Shown: piece by piece, positions 16,456 through 25,578 of the stretch
Numbering within the stretch: the stretch's first letter is position 1
How the letters are laid out: every line of letters begins with the position of its first letter
Assembly (NCBI RefSeq): GCF_040361335.1
Contig: NZ_APNM01000006.1
Coordinates: 124,001 to 188,000, forward strand
Direction: 5' to 3'
Source: APNM01 sp040361335
GTDB lineage: Bacteria; Pseudomonadota; Gammaproteobacteria; Nevskiales; Salinisphaeraceae
Length of the DNA stretch: 64,000 bases
The notes under the pieces: model-generated
Databases searched by the model: none
Told to the model about the DNA's origin: nothing
The model's input: only the letters and a program-made list of their open reading frames with translations
Position numbers and translations under genes: made by a program

Positions 16456-16937
16456 CGAGGCGGCCCCCGATGACGACACTGCGAACACTGGCGGCCTGGC
16501 TGCTGTTGACCGCCGCCCTGGCGGCCGCCGCGATCGAGCCATTGAACTTCGACGACCCGGCCAAGCAGGCCCGCTACGAGCGGCTGCTGCACGAGTTCCG
16601 CTGCCTGGTCTGCCAGAACGAATCCCTGGCCTCGTCCGGCGCGGGCCTGGCCGACGACCTGCGGCAGGAGGTCCACCGCATGGTCGCCGAGGGCAAGAGC
16701 GACGCCGAGATCCGGGACTACCTGGTCGAGCGCTACGGCGAATTCGTGCTCTACCGTCCGCCCGTGACCACCCGGACCTACCTGCTGTGGTTCGGCCCCT
16801 TCCTGCTGGCCGTCGTCGGCCTGGCCGCGCTCGTGATCGCCATCCGGCGGCGGTCGCGGCGGACGCCGCCGGACACGCTCGACGACAGTGAGCGCGAGCG
16901 CCTGCGGCGCGTGCTCGACAGACACCGGGAGCCGTGA
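16452..16937 (+). CDS. ccmH: Cytochrome c maturation protein CcmH
   Basis: 161 residues: a signal sequence, the redox motif FRCLVCQN (Cys51, Cys54) in a three-helix domain, and a C-terminal membrane segment (LLWFGPFLLAVVGLAALVIAI). It presents reduced apocytochrome to CcmF. The length matches the short CcmH form, with the TPR part encoded separately by the next gene. It overlaps ccmG by ATGA and ccmI by GTGA. Confidence 0.95.
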   Translation: MTRRPPMTTLRTLAAWLLLTAALAAAAIEPLNFDDPAKQARYERLLHEFRCLVCQNESLASSGAGLADDLRQEVHRMVAEGKSDAEIRDYLVERYGEFVLYRPPVTTRTYLLWFGPFLLAVVGLAALVIAIRRRSRRTPPDTLDDSERERLRRVLDRHREP

Positions 16938-18196
16938 TCGTGGAACCGCTTTTCTGGACACTCGCCGCGCTCATGATCCTGGCCGCGCTGGCAATCGTCG
17001 CGATCCCCCTGTGGCGACACGGACAGCCGTCCGACGCCGACGACGGCGTCTCGTCGGAGCAGGCGGACGTAACCCTGTACCGCCGCCGCCGCGAGGAGCT
17101 CGATCGCGAGCGCGAGGCGGGACTGCTCAGCGCCGAGGAGCACCGGGTCGCCCTGGTGGAGCTGGACCGCCAGCTCCTGGCGGACACGGAGGACGCGGAC
17201 GCGACCGCGCCCCGTTCCGGGCGGCGACCGGCGGCCCGCTGGTTGCCGATGGCAGCGGCGGCCGTGGCGATCCCGCTGATCGCCGTGCCCCTGTACCTGG
17301 AGGTCGGCGGCGGCCCGGGCGCCGCCGATAACGCCGGCTCGCCGCAGCAGCCACCCGACATCCAGGCGATGGTGTCCCGCCTCGAGGATCGCCTGGCGGA
17401 GAACCCGGACAACGGCGAGGGCTGGCTGATGCTGGGCCGCTCCTACGCCGCCATGGGCCAGCCGGGCAAGGCCGTGCGGGCCCTGTCGCGCGCCCGCGAG
17501 CAGCTCGGCGACGATCCCGAGGTGCTGGTGGAGTACGCCGGCGCCCTGGCCGCGACTCGCGAGCCGATGTCGTTCTCGGGCCGACCCGCCGAGCTGCTGG
17601 AGCGGGCGCTCGACCAGGACCCCGGAAACCCACGGGCCCTATGGCTGGCGGGCATGGCGAACATCGAGCGCGGCGATTACGGCACGGCCATCGATCGTTG
17701 GGAACGGCTCCTCGGTCAACTGCCGCCGGAAGGCGAGGACGCGGATGTCGTGCGCCGCAACCTGGAGCGGGCGCGGGAGCGGTTGGGCGTGGCCCCGGCC
17801 GCCGCGCAGGCATCCACCGCACCGGCCACGGCCGAAGCCGAGACGCCCGCCGCCTCGCTCCGGGTCCGGGTCGCACTGGCACCCGAACTGCGGGAACGTG
17901 CCGCGCCGGACGACACGGTCTTCATCTTCGCCCGCGCCGTGAACGGCCCGCCGATGCCGCTGGCCGTGGTCAAGCGCCGGGTGCGCGACCTGCCCGCCAC
18001 CGTGACCCTCGACGACGACGACTCGATGATGCCCGGCCGCGGCATCTCCGGTCACGAGAAGGTCACCGTGGTCGCCCGGGTCTCCCGCAGCGGCGACGCC
18101 CGGGCAAGCGCCGGTGACTTCGAGTCGGCTGAGCACACGGCATCCCTGGACAGCGACGGACCGCTGGACGTGACCATCGACTCGGTGGTGCGCTGA
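16934..18196 (+). CDS. ccmI: Cytochrome c maturation TPR protein CcmI
   Basis: 420 residues from GTG 16934, overlapping the ccmH stop. An N-terminal membrane segment (FWTLAALMILAALAIVAIPLW) and a conserved CcmI start (YRRRREELDREREAGLLSAEE) precede a second membrane helix (about 97-115). A periplasmic TPR region (about 140-285) and a C-terminal domain with ALAPELRERAAPDDTVFIFA, the CcmH/CycH C-terminal type, follow. It binds the C-terminal helix of apocytochromes and hands them to CcmFH. It is the last gene of the four-gene run and ends 12 bases before the convergent DUF2452 gene. Confidence 0.93.
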   Translation: MIVEPLFWTLAALMILAALAIVAIPLWRHGQPSDADDGVSSEQADVTLYRRRREELDREREAGLLSAEEHRVALVELDRQLLADTEDADATAPRSGRRPAARWLPMAAAAVAIPLIAVPLYLEVGGGPGAADNAGSPQQPPDIQAMVSRLEDRLAENPDNGEGWLMLGRSYAAMGQPGKAVRALSRAREQLGDDPEVLVEYAGALAATREPMSFSGRPAELLERALDQDPGNPRALWLAGMANIERGDYGTAIDRWERLLGQLPPEGEDADVVRRNLERARERLGVAPAAAQASTAPATAEAETPAASLRVRVALAPELRERAAPDDTVFIFARAVNGPPMPLAVVKRRVRDLPATVTLDDDDSMMPGRGISGHEKVTVVARVSRSGDARASAGDFESAEHTASLDSDGPLDVTIDSVVR

Positions 18197-18208
18197 GGCC
18201 GCCTGCCG

Positions 18209-18784
18209 TCAGTCCGGGGTGTCGCCCTCGTAGGTGAGCTGCCCCATGGCCTCGTCGTAGGACAGGCCGCGAATGCCCGACTGGTCCATGGACCGGCCCA
18301 GCGAATAGGCCAGGGCAAAGGCGGAGGCCCGGCGGTAGAAGTCGTAGCGGCGCTCGTGCACCGGCAGCACGTCGTCCATGGTCTCGGCCTCGCTGAGACG
18401 GCGCTCGAAGGCGGCCCGCCGCTCGGCCAGCTCGGCCATGAACGTCTCGTCCTCGGCCACCTCGGGCGCGAGCTCCAGGGTCCAGGTCATGTCCGGCTGC
18501 AGCTCGCAGGTGCCGATGAAGCGCCCGGCGATATCCTCGGTCATGATCTCCGGCGGCGTCAGGCACAGCCAGTAGCGGTCGGGCTTGCGGTACAGGTAGT
18601 GCGGCCGCCCGGGGACGGGCTTGAAGCGGAACTCGCTCTCCAGCACGAACAGCGAGGTGAACAACTCCGTGGTCACCTGCTCGATACGCTTGGGCGGCAC
18701 GGCCTCCAGCGCCGCGCGCGGCTGCGTGAGCGCGGCCAGCACCGGGGAGCCGCCCTTGCCCTGGGGATTCGGGTTCTTGCTCAT
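18209..18784 (-). CDS. DUF2452-family protein of unknown function
   Basis: 191 residues from ATG 18784 (MSKNPNPQGKGG, a typical start for this family). It is soluble, with no signal or membrane segment. Conserved-looking stretches are RFKPVPGRPHYLYRK and IAGRFIGTCELQPDMTWTLEL, followed by a helical C-terminal half. Its function is unknown. The family assignment rests on recognising the N-terminus and the overall pattern. An in-frame extension upstream reads through the divergent promoter region and was rejected. Confidence 0.65.
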   Translation of the reverse strand: MSKNPNPQGKGGSPVLAALTQPRAALEAVPPKRIEQVTTELFTSLFVLESEFRFKPVPGRPHYLYRKPDRYWLCLTPPEIMTEDIAGRFIGTCELQPDMTWTLELAPEVAEDETFMAELAERRAAFERRLSEAETMDDVLPVHERRYDFYRRASAFALAYSLGRSMDQSGIRGLSYDEAMGQLTYEGDTPD

Positions 18785-18940
18785 GACGCGACTGGGGTCC
18801 GTCAAGACTTGGCGCGAAGTGGCCCTCCATCTTAACAGGGGCCGTCCCGGCGACCGGCTGATCCCGTGCCGCGTCTTTCCCGGAAACCCGGCCATCCGGG
18901 CTACAATAGCCGCCGTTCGCATCCAGCAACCGGAACCGGG

Positions 18941-19495
18941 ATGGGCAAATCCCTCCAGGAACAGCTCGTGGAAAGCGGCCTCGCGAAGCCCAAGCAGGCC
19001 CGCAAGGCACGGCACGAGAAGACGCGCAAGGGCAAGGCGGCCAGGCGGCGCGGCGAACGCCCCGGCGAGGACCGCAAACTGGACCGTGAGCTCGACGCCG
19101 CGCAGGCCGCCAAGCGCGAGCGCGACCGCCAGCTCAACGAGAAACGCCAGGCCCAGCGCGCGGCCCGCGAGCGCGAGGCCGCCGTGGTCCAGATCATCGA
19201 GAGCAACCGGGTCGCGCGCGACACCGACTCCGGCGACACCGTGCCCTACAACTACACGGTGGAGAAACGCATCCGGCGCATGGACGTGAGTCCGGCCCAG
19301 CGCCGCGAGTTGGCCGCCGGCCGCCTGGGCATCGCCCGCTACCGCGGCGTCACCTCGCTGGTGCCGCGCGCCACCGCCGAACGGCTGCTGGAATATATCC
19401 CGGACCGCGTCTGGCTGGTCACGCCGGACGACAACGAGCCGGACCCGGACGATCCCTACGCGGACTACCAGGTGCCCGACGACCTGATGTGGTAA
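18941..19495 (+). CDS. DUF2058-family (YaiL-like) nucleoprotein/polysome-associated protein
   Basis: 184 residues. The start MGKSLQEQLVESGLAKPKQARK is characteristic of the YaiL/DUF2058 family. A highly charged coiled helical region of Lys, Arg, Glu and Ala (about 20-85) is followed by a C-terminal domain with PYNYTVEKRIRRMDVS and ARYRGVTSLVP. It is a cytoplasmic protein of poorly known function, possibly RNA-associated given its basic helix. The ATG follows a TACAAT-like -10 element at 18902-18907, for which no good -35 was found. Confidence 0.8.
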   Translation: MGKSLQEQLVESGLAKPKQARKARHEKTRKGKAARRRGERPGEDRKLDRELDAAQAAKRERDRQLNEKRQAQRAAREREAAVVQIIESNRVARDTDSGDTVPYNYTVEKRIRRMDVSPAQRRELAAGRLGIARYRGVTSLVPRATAERLLEYIPDRVWLVTPDDNEPDPDDPYADYQVPDDLMW

Positions 19496-19505
19496 CCGAC
19501 GCCGC

Positions 19506-19871
19506 TCAGGTGGGCGTCCCCGGTTCAGGGTAATCCTTCAATACGTCCCGAACCGCCGCCAATAATTCGGGCGCATGTGTCACGGCGACGGCATAGACCT
19601 TTCGATGGTCCAAAGCCGCATAACCATGCGCCAGAATATTCCGGAAACCGATAATGGCGCGCGAGTGTGGAATGCGTTTTGCGACTTCCGGCGCCACCTT
19701 GTCGAGGTTGCGCATAGCCTCGCCGCAGATTTCCAGCACGCGCTCGACCGCAGCCCGCGTCTTATCATCCGCCAGCTATTGTTCCAGACTGTAGCCGGCG
19801 GTATATCGAACCGCGGCATCGGCGCAATATTCGATATCTTCCAGATAGACGCCCGGATCACGCTGCGTCAT
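19506..19871 (-). pseudogene. hepT: HepT-type toxin gene interrupted by an in-frame amber stop
   Basis: The frame starts at ATG 19871 (MTQRDPGVYLEDIEYC) and reads 31 codons to a TAG at 19776-19778. The same frame continues without a shift (LADDKTRAAVER) through ICGEAMRNL and the HepT RNase signature RNILAHGY (R-x4-H-x-Y) to a stop at 19506. The catalytic motif is therefore intact but separated from the start by one nonsense codon. A GTG at 19739 could restart a 77-residue C-terminal fragment. HepT is the HEPN ribonuclease toxin of MntA-HepT systems. Its start overlaps the antitoxin gene by 14 bases. The codon could be a real inactivating mutation or a sequencing error. Confidence 0.8.
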
Positions 19872-20166
19872 AGATAGGCGTCTTGCTCTGCTCGATGTAA
19901 CGACGCAAACGTCGATTGCGGATCGTCTGCGGCTCCACCAGATCCACCGGCCGCCGGAACAGGTTCTCGAGCGCCTCCTTGAGTTCGAGGTAGTTCTCGA
20001 AGCTGCCCGCCGCTCCCGTTTCGAATTGCACAAGGATGTCGATATCGCTGCGCTGTCGATCGAAGTCTTCGCGCAATATGGATCCGAATGCTTCCAGACG
20101 ACGCACCCCATGGCGTCGGCACAATTCGGCGATCGCTTGACGATTATTTTCGATCAGCGCATTCAT
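19858..20166 (-). CDS. mntA: MntA-type nucleotidyltransferase antitoxin
   Basis: 102 residues from ATG 20166 (MNALIENNRQ). The minimal nucleotidyltransferase motif is clear: GS (28-29) followed by SDID (40-43) with metal-binding Asp41 and Asp43, in FGSILREDF...SDIDILV. Known MntA proteins neutralise HepT by adding AMP to the Tyr of its RX4HXY motif. The gene and its partner are visibly richer in A and T than the neighbours, which suggests acquisition. They lie between two conserved genes on the opposite strand. Confidence 0.88.
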   Translation of the reverse strand: MNALIENNRQAIAELCRRHGVRRLEAFGSILREDFDRQRSDIDILVQFETGAAGSFENYLELKEALENLFRRPVDLVEPQTIRNRRLRRYIEQSKTPIYDAA

Positions 20167-20252
20167 GCCGATATTGTAGCTATCGATCAATAATCCCGCA
20201 TAAACCCGACGTATTCGAAGATACGATATCGCGACCTCATAGGCGGGGTAAG

Positions 20253-21062
20253 ATGACATCCTACTTAGTGGACCGATCCATGAATCACGACCACACGCCG
20301 CAGCCGCGCCCCCTGGTGGCCCCCTGCCGCCCCCTGAGTCCGACCGAGCCGCTGACCTGGCTCGCGCTGGGCTGGCGCGACCTGCGGGCCGCGCCCCTGC
20401 AGAGCCTGTTCTTCGGGGCGCTGGTGGTGCTGGCGAGCGTGGCCGTGAGCGCGGGCGCCTGGCTGACCGGCGGTTTCTGGGTACTCGTGGGGCTGCTGTC
20501 CGCCTTCGTGTTCGCCGGGCCGGTGCTGGCGATCGGCTTCTACACGGTGAGCCAGACCCTGGAGGAGGGACGCCCGGCTTCCATGGGCGAAAGCTGGCGG
20601 CGCATGCGCCGCTCGCTCGCGGGCACGGCCCTGTTCGCCAACCTGCTACTGGTGGTGGCCCTGCTCTGGGCGCGCGCCGCCACCATGGTGCACGTGTTCT
20701 TCCCGCAGACCAGCGAGGCCACGCTGCTGGATTTCGCCACCTATCTCGGGGTCGGCTCCGCGGTGGGGGCGTTCTTCTGCCTGGTGATCTTCGTGGTCAG
20801 CGCCTTCTCGCTGCCGATGCTGCACGACCGCGACGTGGACGCGGTCACGGCGGCCCTGTCCAGCATCAACGCCGTGCTGCGCAACAAGCCGGCCATGGTC
20901 GTCTGGGCCGCGATCATCGTGGCGACGGTGGCGATCGGGTTCGCCACGGCCTTGATCGGCCTGGCCGTGGCGCTGCCCCTGATCGCCTACGCCACCTGGC
21001 ACGGCTACCGCCGCACCGTGGACGCCTCGGCCTGGCCGGGACGCGGCGACGCCGACCGGTAG
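20253..21062 (+). CDS. DUF2189-type integral membrane protein
   Basis: About 269 residues from ATG 20253, with GGGG 4 bases upstream; ATG 20280 is an alternative that removes 9 residues. About six membrane segments are visible: LFFGALVVLASVAVSAGAWL, GFWVLVGLLSAFVFAGPVLAIG, GTALFANLLLVVALLWA, and a GSAVGAFFCLVIFVV and VVWAAIIVATVAIGFATALIGLAVALP pair. The pattern with a PLTWLALGWRDL start and FAGPVLAIGFY matches DUF2189 inner-membrane proteins. The function is unknown. Confidence 0.75.
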   Translation: MTSYLVDRSMNHDHTPQPRPLVAPCRPLSPTEPLTWLALGWRDLRAAPLQSLFFGALVVLASVAVSAGAWLTGGFWVLVGLLSAFVFAGPVLAIGFYTVSQTLEEGRPASMGESWRRMRRSLAGTALFANLLLVVALLWARAATMVHVFFPQTSEATLLDFATYLGVGSAVGAFFCLVIFVVSAFSLPMLHDRDVDAVTAALSSINAVLRNKPAMVVWAAIIVATVAIGFATALIGLAVALPLIAYATWHGYRRTVDASAWPGRGDADR

Positions 21063-21098
21063 CGGGCGGACCGGCGTCGCCGCGTCGTCCCGGACCCG

Positions 21099-23390
21099 TC
21101 AGGCGTCGCCGGGCCCGAGAACCCCGACGCCGCTGTCGATCAGATCGTTGAGACGCTTGCGCATGCGCGCCATCTCCAACTCTGCCGGGTTCGACATGAT
21201 GGTCGGCTCGATCGCATCGGCCGGACAGGTGCTGTCGGGCGAGCCGCGGTAAAGCACATCCAGATCGCCCCAGCTACCGTAATAGGGCAAACCCTCGGGC
21301 GGCGTATCGGTCACCCATTCGGCCACGAATTCGGCGTAGGGCTTGGCCCGTGCCAGGCGGGCCTTGCGCTGCGCCTCGCGCGTCGCCTCGGTGGCCTCGC
21401 GATCGACGGCCGCCGTCTTCGGGTTCAGGACCACGCCGTAGATGTTCTCCGCGGTCCACAGCGAGATCAGCCCGTCCACGAAGTCCTTGGCGACATGCTC
21501 CGGGTCACGGTCCAGGACATCGCCATAACCGGCACCGGGACCCATCTGCGTGCAATACAGCTCGCCCCGGTTGACCGTCTCCGGCGGCATGCCCATGTGG
21601 GTGGCGATGTAGTCGCCGTCCTTGAAGGGCCGGTCGTTCATCAAGTCGACCGTGTCGTAGGACTTCAGGATCTCCGGATCCTTCTCCAGCTCCTTGAAGA
21701 CATCGATGCCCTTGACCTTGCACATCGGCGTGCAGGCACTGCCGTAGCCGCCGAACACCCCGATCACGCTCGGGAACTTGCCCATGTTGGCGGTGGTGAT
21801 GAAGGCCCACATCGGCGTGTCCTTGACGGTGGCGATGGTCTGGCACCCATGTCCGCCCCGGTACTTGCCGAAGCCCTGCACGTCCTTCTGCAGCCGTTGC
21901 CAGGTGATGCGCATCATCGGGATCTCTTCCTCGATGAGCTCCTGCTCGCCGTGATCGACGTAGTTCGCGAAGATCGGCGAGATGGCGTGCTCGCCGTCGC
22001 GGTTCCAGCGGGCGCTGCCGGCCATGCCGTTGATGTCCGAGGCGATATTGCCCACGAACTCACCGTGCTGGGTGACGCCCGCGTACAGCAGCGTATCGAT
22101 CATGTGCCACCAGGGCGCGATGATCTCCGTGTGCCGCTCCCCGGCGCTGTACAAGAACTTGGGCAGGCCGTGCTGGATGCCGCCGAACGCCGGGAAGATG
22201 GACATCATCGACTGCGCGGTGGCGGCGTCGTCGCTGCAGTGCAGGAACGAGTCCTGGTCGGTGCGCACCTTGATCGGCGCGAACACCGCCTGGTTGCGCG
22301 GCAGGTCCGGCCACACGAAGGTCAGGAACTGCTGCGCCAGCATGCCCTTGAGCGAAGAGACGATCGTGTTGACGGACCGGTTGCGGAATTCCGGCGCGGA
22401 GCCGTGGAAGTTGATGATCAGCTCGTCGTCGCGCTTGGTCATCTCCACGTTGATCTTGCTCAGCACGACCTCGCGCAGGGTGGTGTCGCAGAAGATGGTG
22501 CTGCGGATCGTGCCCTCGGGCCAGGTCTGCAGCCGCCGGCGCGCCTCCGACTCGGTGTCGATCAGCGTCTGGCGGATGGTCGCCATCACGGCGTTGGCCC
22601 CGTAGGAGTCGACCAGCTCGTCGACACGCTCCTGGACCCGCATGCAGGCGAACAGGCGCGACTTGAGGCCGGCCAGCATCAGCTTGGGCTCGCGCGTGGA
22701 ATGCTGCAGGAAGGTCACCAGGTCACGCTTGAGGGTGTAGTTCTCGCCCACGCGTATCGGTGACAGCCGCAGCCCCTCGTCGAACGGCGACTCCGCGCTC
22801 GGCGGGATGCCGCCCGGCTCGCAGGCGCCGCATTCGCCCTCGTGCACGACGCAGCCGGCGAAGCAGATCAATTCGTCGCCCGCGAAGATCGGCATGATCA
22901 CGGAGAAATCGGCATTGTGGATATTGCCGTAGCGGGTGTCGTTATGGATGAAGATATCGCCGGGCTTGAGGCCCACGGTGGGCTCGTCCTTCCAGTACTT
23001 CACCATGAAGCGCACCGGCATCTGCGCCAGCACCGAGAACAGCAGCACGCCGCCCGCGCTCGCCACGGACAGGTCGCCGGCGCGCGAGAACAGGCCGACG
23101 ATCATGTCGCCCCACTTCGCGCCCGGTGCCGCACCCATGTTCTCGACCAGTTCGAAGGCCTCGGTGCAACCGGTCTCCATGCGGGCGCGGATGATATTCA
23201 TGGTCTCCGCGTCGGGCGCATCCTTGAGCGCTTCGCGTTCGGCATCGGTGATATCCGATACCTGGTGGTCGTGCATGAACTCCCGGTCCGGCCCGTAGAA
23301 CAGCACGTTGTCCTTCAGGAACTTGTCGATGATCTCCTGATCGTCGGCGCTGATCCGGCCGCGATCGATCTGGTCTTCTGCTGTGCTCAT
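21099..23390 (-). CDS. HyuB-type beta subunit of an acetophenone-carboxylase-like enzyme
   Basis: 763 residues, hydantoinase B/oxoprolinase family. Recognisable stretches are GDIFIHNDTRYGNIHNADFSVIMPIF (metal and substrate region), EIIAPWWHMIDTLLYAG and GKYRGGHGC. The gene starts at ATG 23390 with GAGAGATCC upstream. Length and neighbours match the HyuB-like subunit of acetone or acetophenone carboxylases, which carboxylate a ketone enol phosphate made by the HyuA-type subunits with ATP. It is the last of four minus-strand genes. A related hydantoinase or oxoprolinase activity cannot be excluded; the substrate is not shown by the sequence. Confidence 0.82.
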   Translation of the reverse strand: MSTAEDQIDRGRISADDQEIIDKFLKDNVLFYGPDREFMHDHQVSDITDAEREALKDAPDAETMNIIRARMETGCTEAFELVENMGAAPGAKWGDMIVGLFSRAGDLSVASAGGVLLFSVLAQMPVRFMVKYWKDEPTVGLKPGDIFIHNDTRYGNIHNADFSVIMPIFAGDELICFAGCVVHEGECGACEPGGIPPSAESPFDEGLRLSPIRVGENYTLKRDLVTFLQHSTREPKLMLAGLKSRLFACMRVQERVDELVDSYGANAVMATIRQTLIDTESEARRRLQTWPEGTIRSTIFCDTTLREVVLSKINVEMTKRDDELIINFHGSAPEFRNRSVNTIVSSLKGMLAQQFLTFVWPDLPRNQAVFAPIKVRTDQDSFLHCSDDAATAQSMMSIFPAFGGIQHGLPKFLYSAGERHTEIIAPWWHMIDTLLYAGVTQHGEFVGNIASDINGMAGSARWNRDGEHAISPIFANYVDHGEQELIEEEIPMMRITWQRLQKDVQGFGKYRGGHGCQTIATVKDTPMWAFITTANMGKFPSVIGVFGGYGSACTPMCKVKGIDVFKELEKDPEILKSYDTVDLMNDRPFKDGDYIATHMGMPPETVNRGELYCTQMGPGAGYGDVLDRDPEHVAKDFVDGLISLWTAENIYGVVLNPKTAAVDREATEATREAQRKARLARAKPYAEFVAEWVTDTPPEGLPYYGSWGDLDVLYRGSPDSTCPADAIEPTIMSNPAELEMARMRKRLNDLIDSGVGVLGPGDA

Positions 23391-23430
23391 TGGATCTCTC
23401 CTAAAGCGATGTCGCTTGTGCGGCGCGTTT

Positions 23431-25578
23431 TCAGTGCCGGGACTGGTTCTGGTCGGTTTCCCGCTCCATCACCGCGGCGCCCTGCAGGCCCACGATCAGA
23501 TACCAGCCGGGCTCGACCACGAAGGTGGTGGTTTCGGACTCGATCAGCGCCGGTCCGTGGATGACGGTCCCGGGCTCGAGGCCGGCATGGTCGTAAACCG
23601 GCGTCTCCACGGGATCGGTCTGGCCCTCGAAGTAGCAATCGCGGTGGCTGGTCGCGGGCACATCGGTCCGGTCGCTCTTGCGGTACGGCTCGAGCGGCAC
23701 GTGCTCGTGCTCGACATAGGCGATCACGCGCACCACCTGGATGCGGATGCCCGCCTCCGGGGCACGGCTGCCCTCGCCGAAGCGATGCTCGTAGCTCTCG
23801 GAGAACTGCTGCACCAGATCCATCAGGTCGCGCACGCCCTCGAACCGGCTCTTGGGCGAGGCCACCGCGGTCTGGGCGAGCTGGTTGCCGTAGCGCATGT
23901 CGACCTCGACCCGCAGACGGATGTCCTCGTCGGGCACGCCCTGACGGCGCAGGTCCTCGCGACCGGCGGCGCTCAGCTCCTCGATCGCGGCGTTGAGCTC
24001 GCTGGGATCGGACAGGACCTTCTTCGACACCGAGTCGTAGATCGTCAGGTAGACGGACTTCTCGTGGATGTGAAGCTGGTCCATGTTGCCGGCGCCCAAC
24101 GCCGAAAACACCGAGGAGAACGGCGGGATGATGACGCGCTTGACCCCCAGCACGCGGCAGAAGCCACAGGCGTGCAGCGGACCGCCGCCGCCGTAGGACA
24201 GCACCGAGAAATCGCGCGGATCGTACCCCTTGACCGCCACCTCCTTGAAGATGGCGTCGGCCATGTTGGCGTCCACCTTGCGCCGGATCGCCTGGGCGGC
24301 CTCGATCAGGCCCAGCCCGGTGGGCTTGCAGATCCGGTCGACGATCGCCTTCTCGGCCCGGCGCTTGTTCAGCGGGATGGAACCGCCGGCGTAGTTATCC
24401 GGGTCCAGGTAGCCGAGAACCAGGTTGGCGTCGGTGGTGGTGGGCTCGCGGCCGCCGCGGTTATAGCAGGCGGGACCGGGATCGGAGCCGGCGCTCTCCG
24501 GGCCCACCTCGACCGCGTTCCACATCCGTTCGTAGCGCGCGATGGAGCCGCCACCGGCACCGAGCGTATGCAGGTAGACCATCGGCGTGGACACCAGGAA
24601 ACGGTCGATGATCGGATTGAACTCGTAGAACTTCACCTTGTCGCCGGTGACCATGCCGATGTCGAAGCTGGTGCCGCCCATGTCGGTGGCCAGCAGGTTC
24701 GGCTCGTCGTACTGCTCGGACAGGCTCTCCGTGGCGGCCAAGCCCGCCACCGGGCCCGAATGGATGGTCTGCAGGGCGTGGGTGGAGTTGAGCTGCGCCA
24801 TGCCGCCCGAGTTGTGGGTCACCAGCATGGGCCGGCGGTAGCCGTTGTCGCGCAGGGTCACTTCCAGGCCGGACAGGCCGTGATGCATCTTGCCGTGCAG
24901 GTAGGCGTCGAGGATCGCGGACATGATGCGGGCGTACTCGCCCTTTCGGCCCGCGACCTTGTGCGACAGGACCACCGGGATACCGCCCAGGAAGTGTCCC
25001 GGGTACTCCTCGGAGATGATGCGTTCGACGGCCTTCTCGTGCTCGGCGTTCAGGACCGAGTTGGTCAGTCCGACCACGAATGCCTGGGCGCCGCGGTCCA
25101 CCAGTTGCAGGACCGCGCGGCGCACGTCTTCCTCCACCAGCTTCTGGACGACGTCGCCCTTCCAGTCCACGCGCTCGCGCACGCCGGCGATCATGGGCTT
25201 GTCGACCAGCGGCTCGGGGCGGTCGGCACCGGGGAGGTCGGCCTTGTACTGCTCGGGCATGCCGTCACCGTAGCCACGGCCGCGCATCACCGGCACCACG
25301 GACTCGAAGCCCGCGGTGCAGATCAGGCCGATGCGGGGCCCCTTGCGCTCGATCAGCGCATTGGTGCCCAGGGTCGTGGCGTAGCGCACCGCGTCGACGC
25401 CGCTGAGCACGCTCTCCATGTCCTGGCCGATGGCCTTGCAGGCGCGCTCCAGGGCATCCATGAACCCGGTCGACAGGTTGTTATGGGTGGTGAGGGCCTT
25501 GGCCTGCGTGTACTTCCCGCCGAAGGCGAGGAAGCAATCCGTGAAGGTGCCACCGATATCCACACTGACGCGATTCAT
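23431..25578 (-). CDS. HyuA-type subunit (alpha/alpha-prime) of an acetophenone-carboxylase-like enzyme
   Basis: 715 residues from ATG 25578. It belongs to the hydantoinase A/oxoprolinase family with an ASKHA-like ATPase start: VDIGGTFTDCF, TTLGTNALIERKG, NSGGMAQL, and DMGGTSFDIG as the second phosphate loop. It also has GAGGGSIA and GGGGPLHACG motifs. It would phosphorylate the carbonyl substrate. Its start overlaps the small gamma subunit stop (ATGA), and it ends about 40 bases before the HyuB gene. Being the longer of two HyuA paralogues, it corresponds by position to the third gene of the acetophenone carboxylase operon. Confidence 0.85.
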   Translation of the reverse strand: MNRVSVDIGGTFTDCFLAFGGKYTQAKALTTHNNLSTGFMDALERACKAIGQDMESVLSGVDAVRYATTLGTNALIERKGPRIGLICTAGFESVVPVMRGRGYGDGMPEQYKADLPGADRPEPLVDKPMIAGVRERVDWKGDVVQKLVEEDVRRAVLQLVDRGAQAFVVGLTNSVLNAEHEKAVERIISEEYPGHFLGGIPVVLSHKVAGRKGEYARIMSAILDAYLHGKMHHGLSGLEVTLRDNGYRRPMLVTHNSGGMAQLNSTHALQTIHSGPVAGLAATESLSEQYDEPNLLATDMGGTSFDIGMVTGDKVKFYEFNPIIDRFLVSTPMVYLHTLGAGGGSIARYERMWNAVEVGPESAGSDPGPACYNRGGREPTTTDANLVLGYLDPDNYAGGSIPLNKRRAEKAIVDRICKPTGLGLIEAAQAIRRKVDANMADAIFKEVAVKGYDPRDFSVLSYGGGGPLHACGFCRVLGVKRVIIPPFSSVFSALGAGNMDQLHIHEKSVYLTIYDSVSKKVLSDPSELNAAIEELSAAGREDLRRQGVPDEDIRLRVEVDMRYGNQLAQTAVASPKSRFEGVRDLMDLVQQFSESYEHRFGEGSRAPEAGIRIQVVRVIAYVEHEHVPLEPYRKSDRTDVPATSHRDCYFEGQTDPVETPVYDHAGLEPGTVIHGPALIESETTTFVVEPGWYLIVGLQGAAVMERETDQNQSRH

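Noticed and set aside
18875..18907. Full promoter for the DUF2058 gene
   Set aside because: The -10 TACAAT is good but no acceptable -35 at 16-18 bases was found.
19739..19778. Frameshift in the HepT gene
   Set aside because: The parts upstream and downstream are in the same frame; the break is a single in-frame TAG, not an indel.
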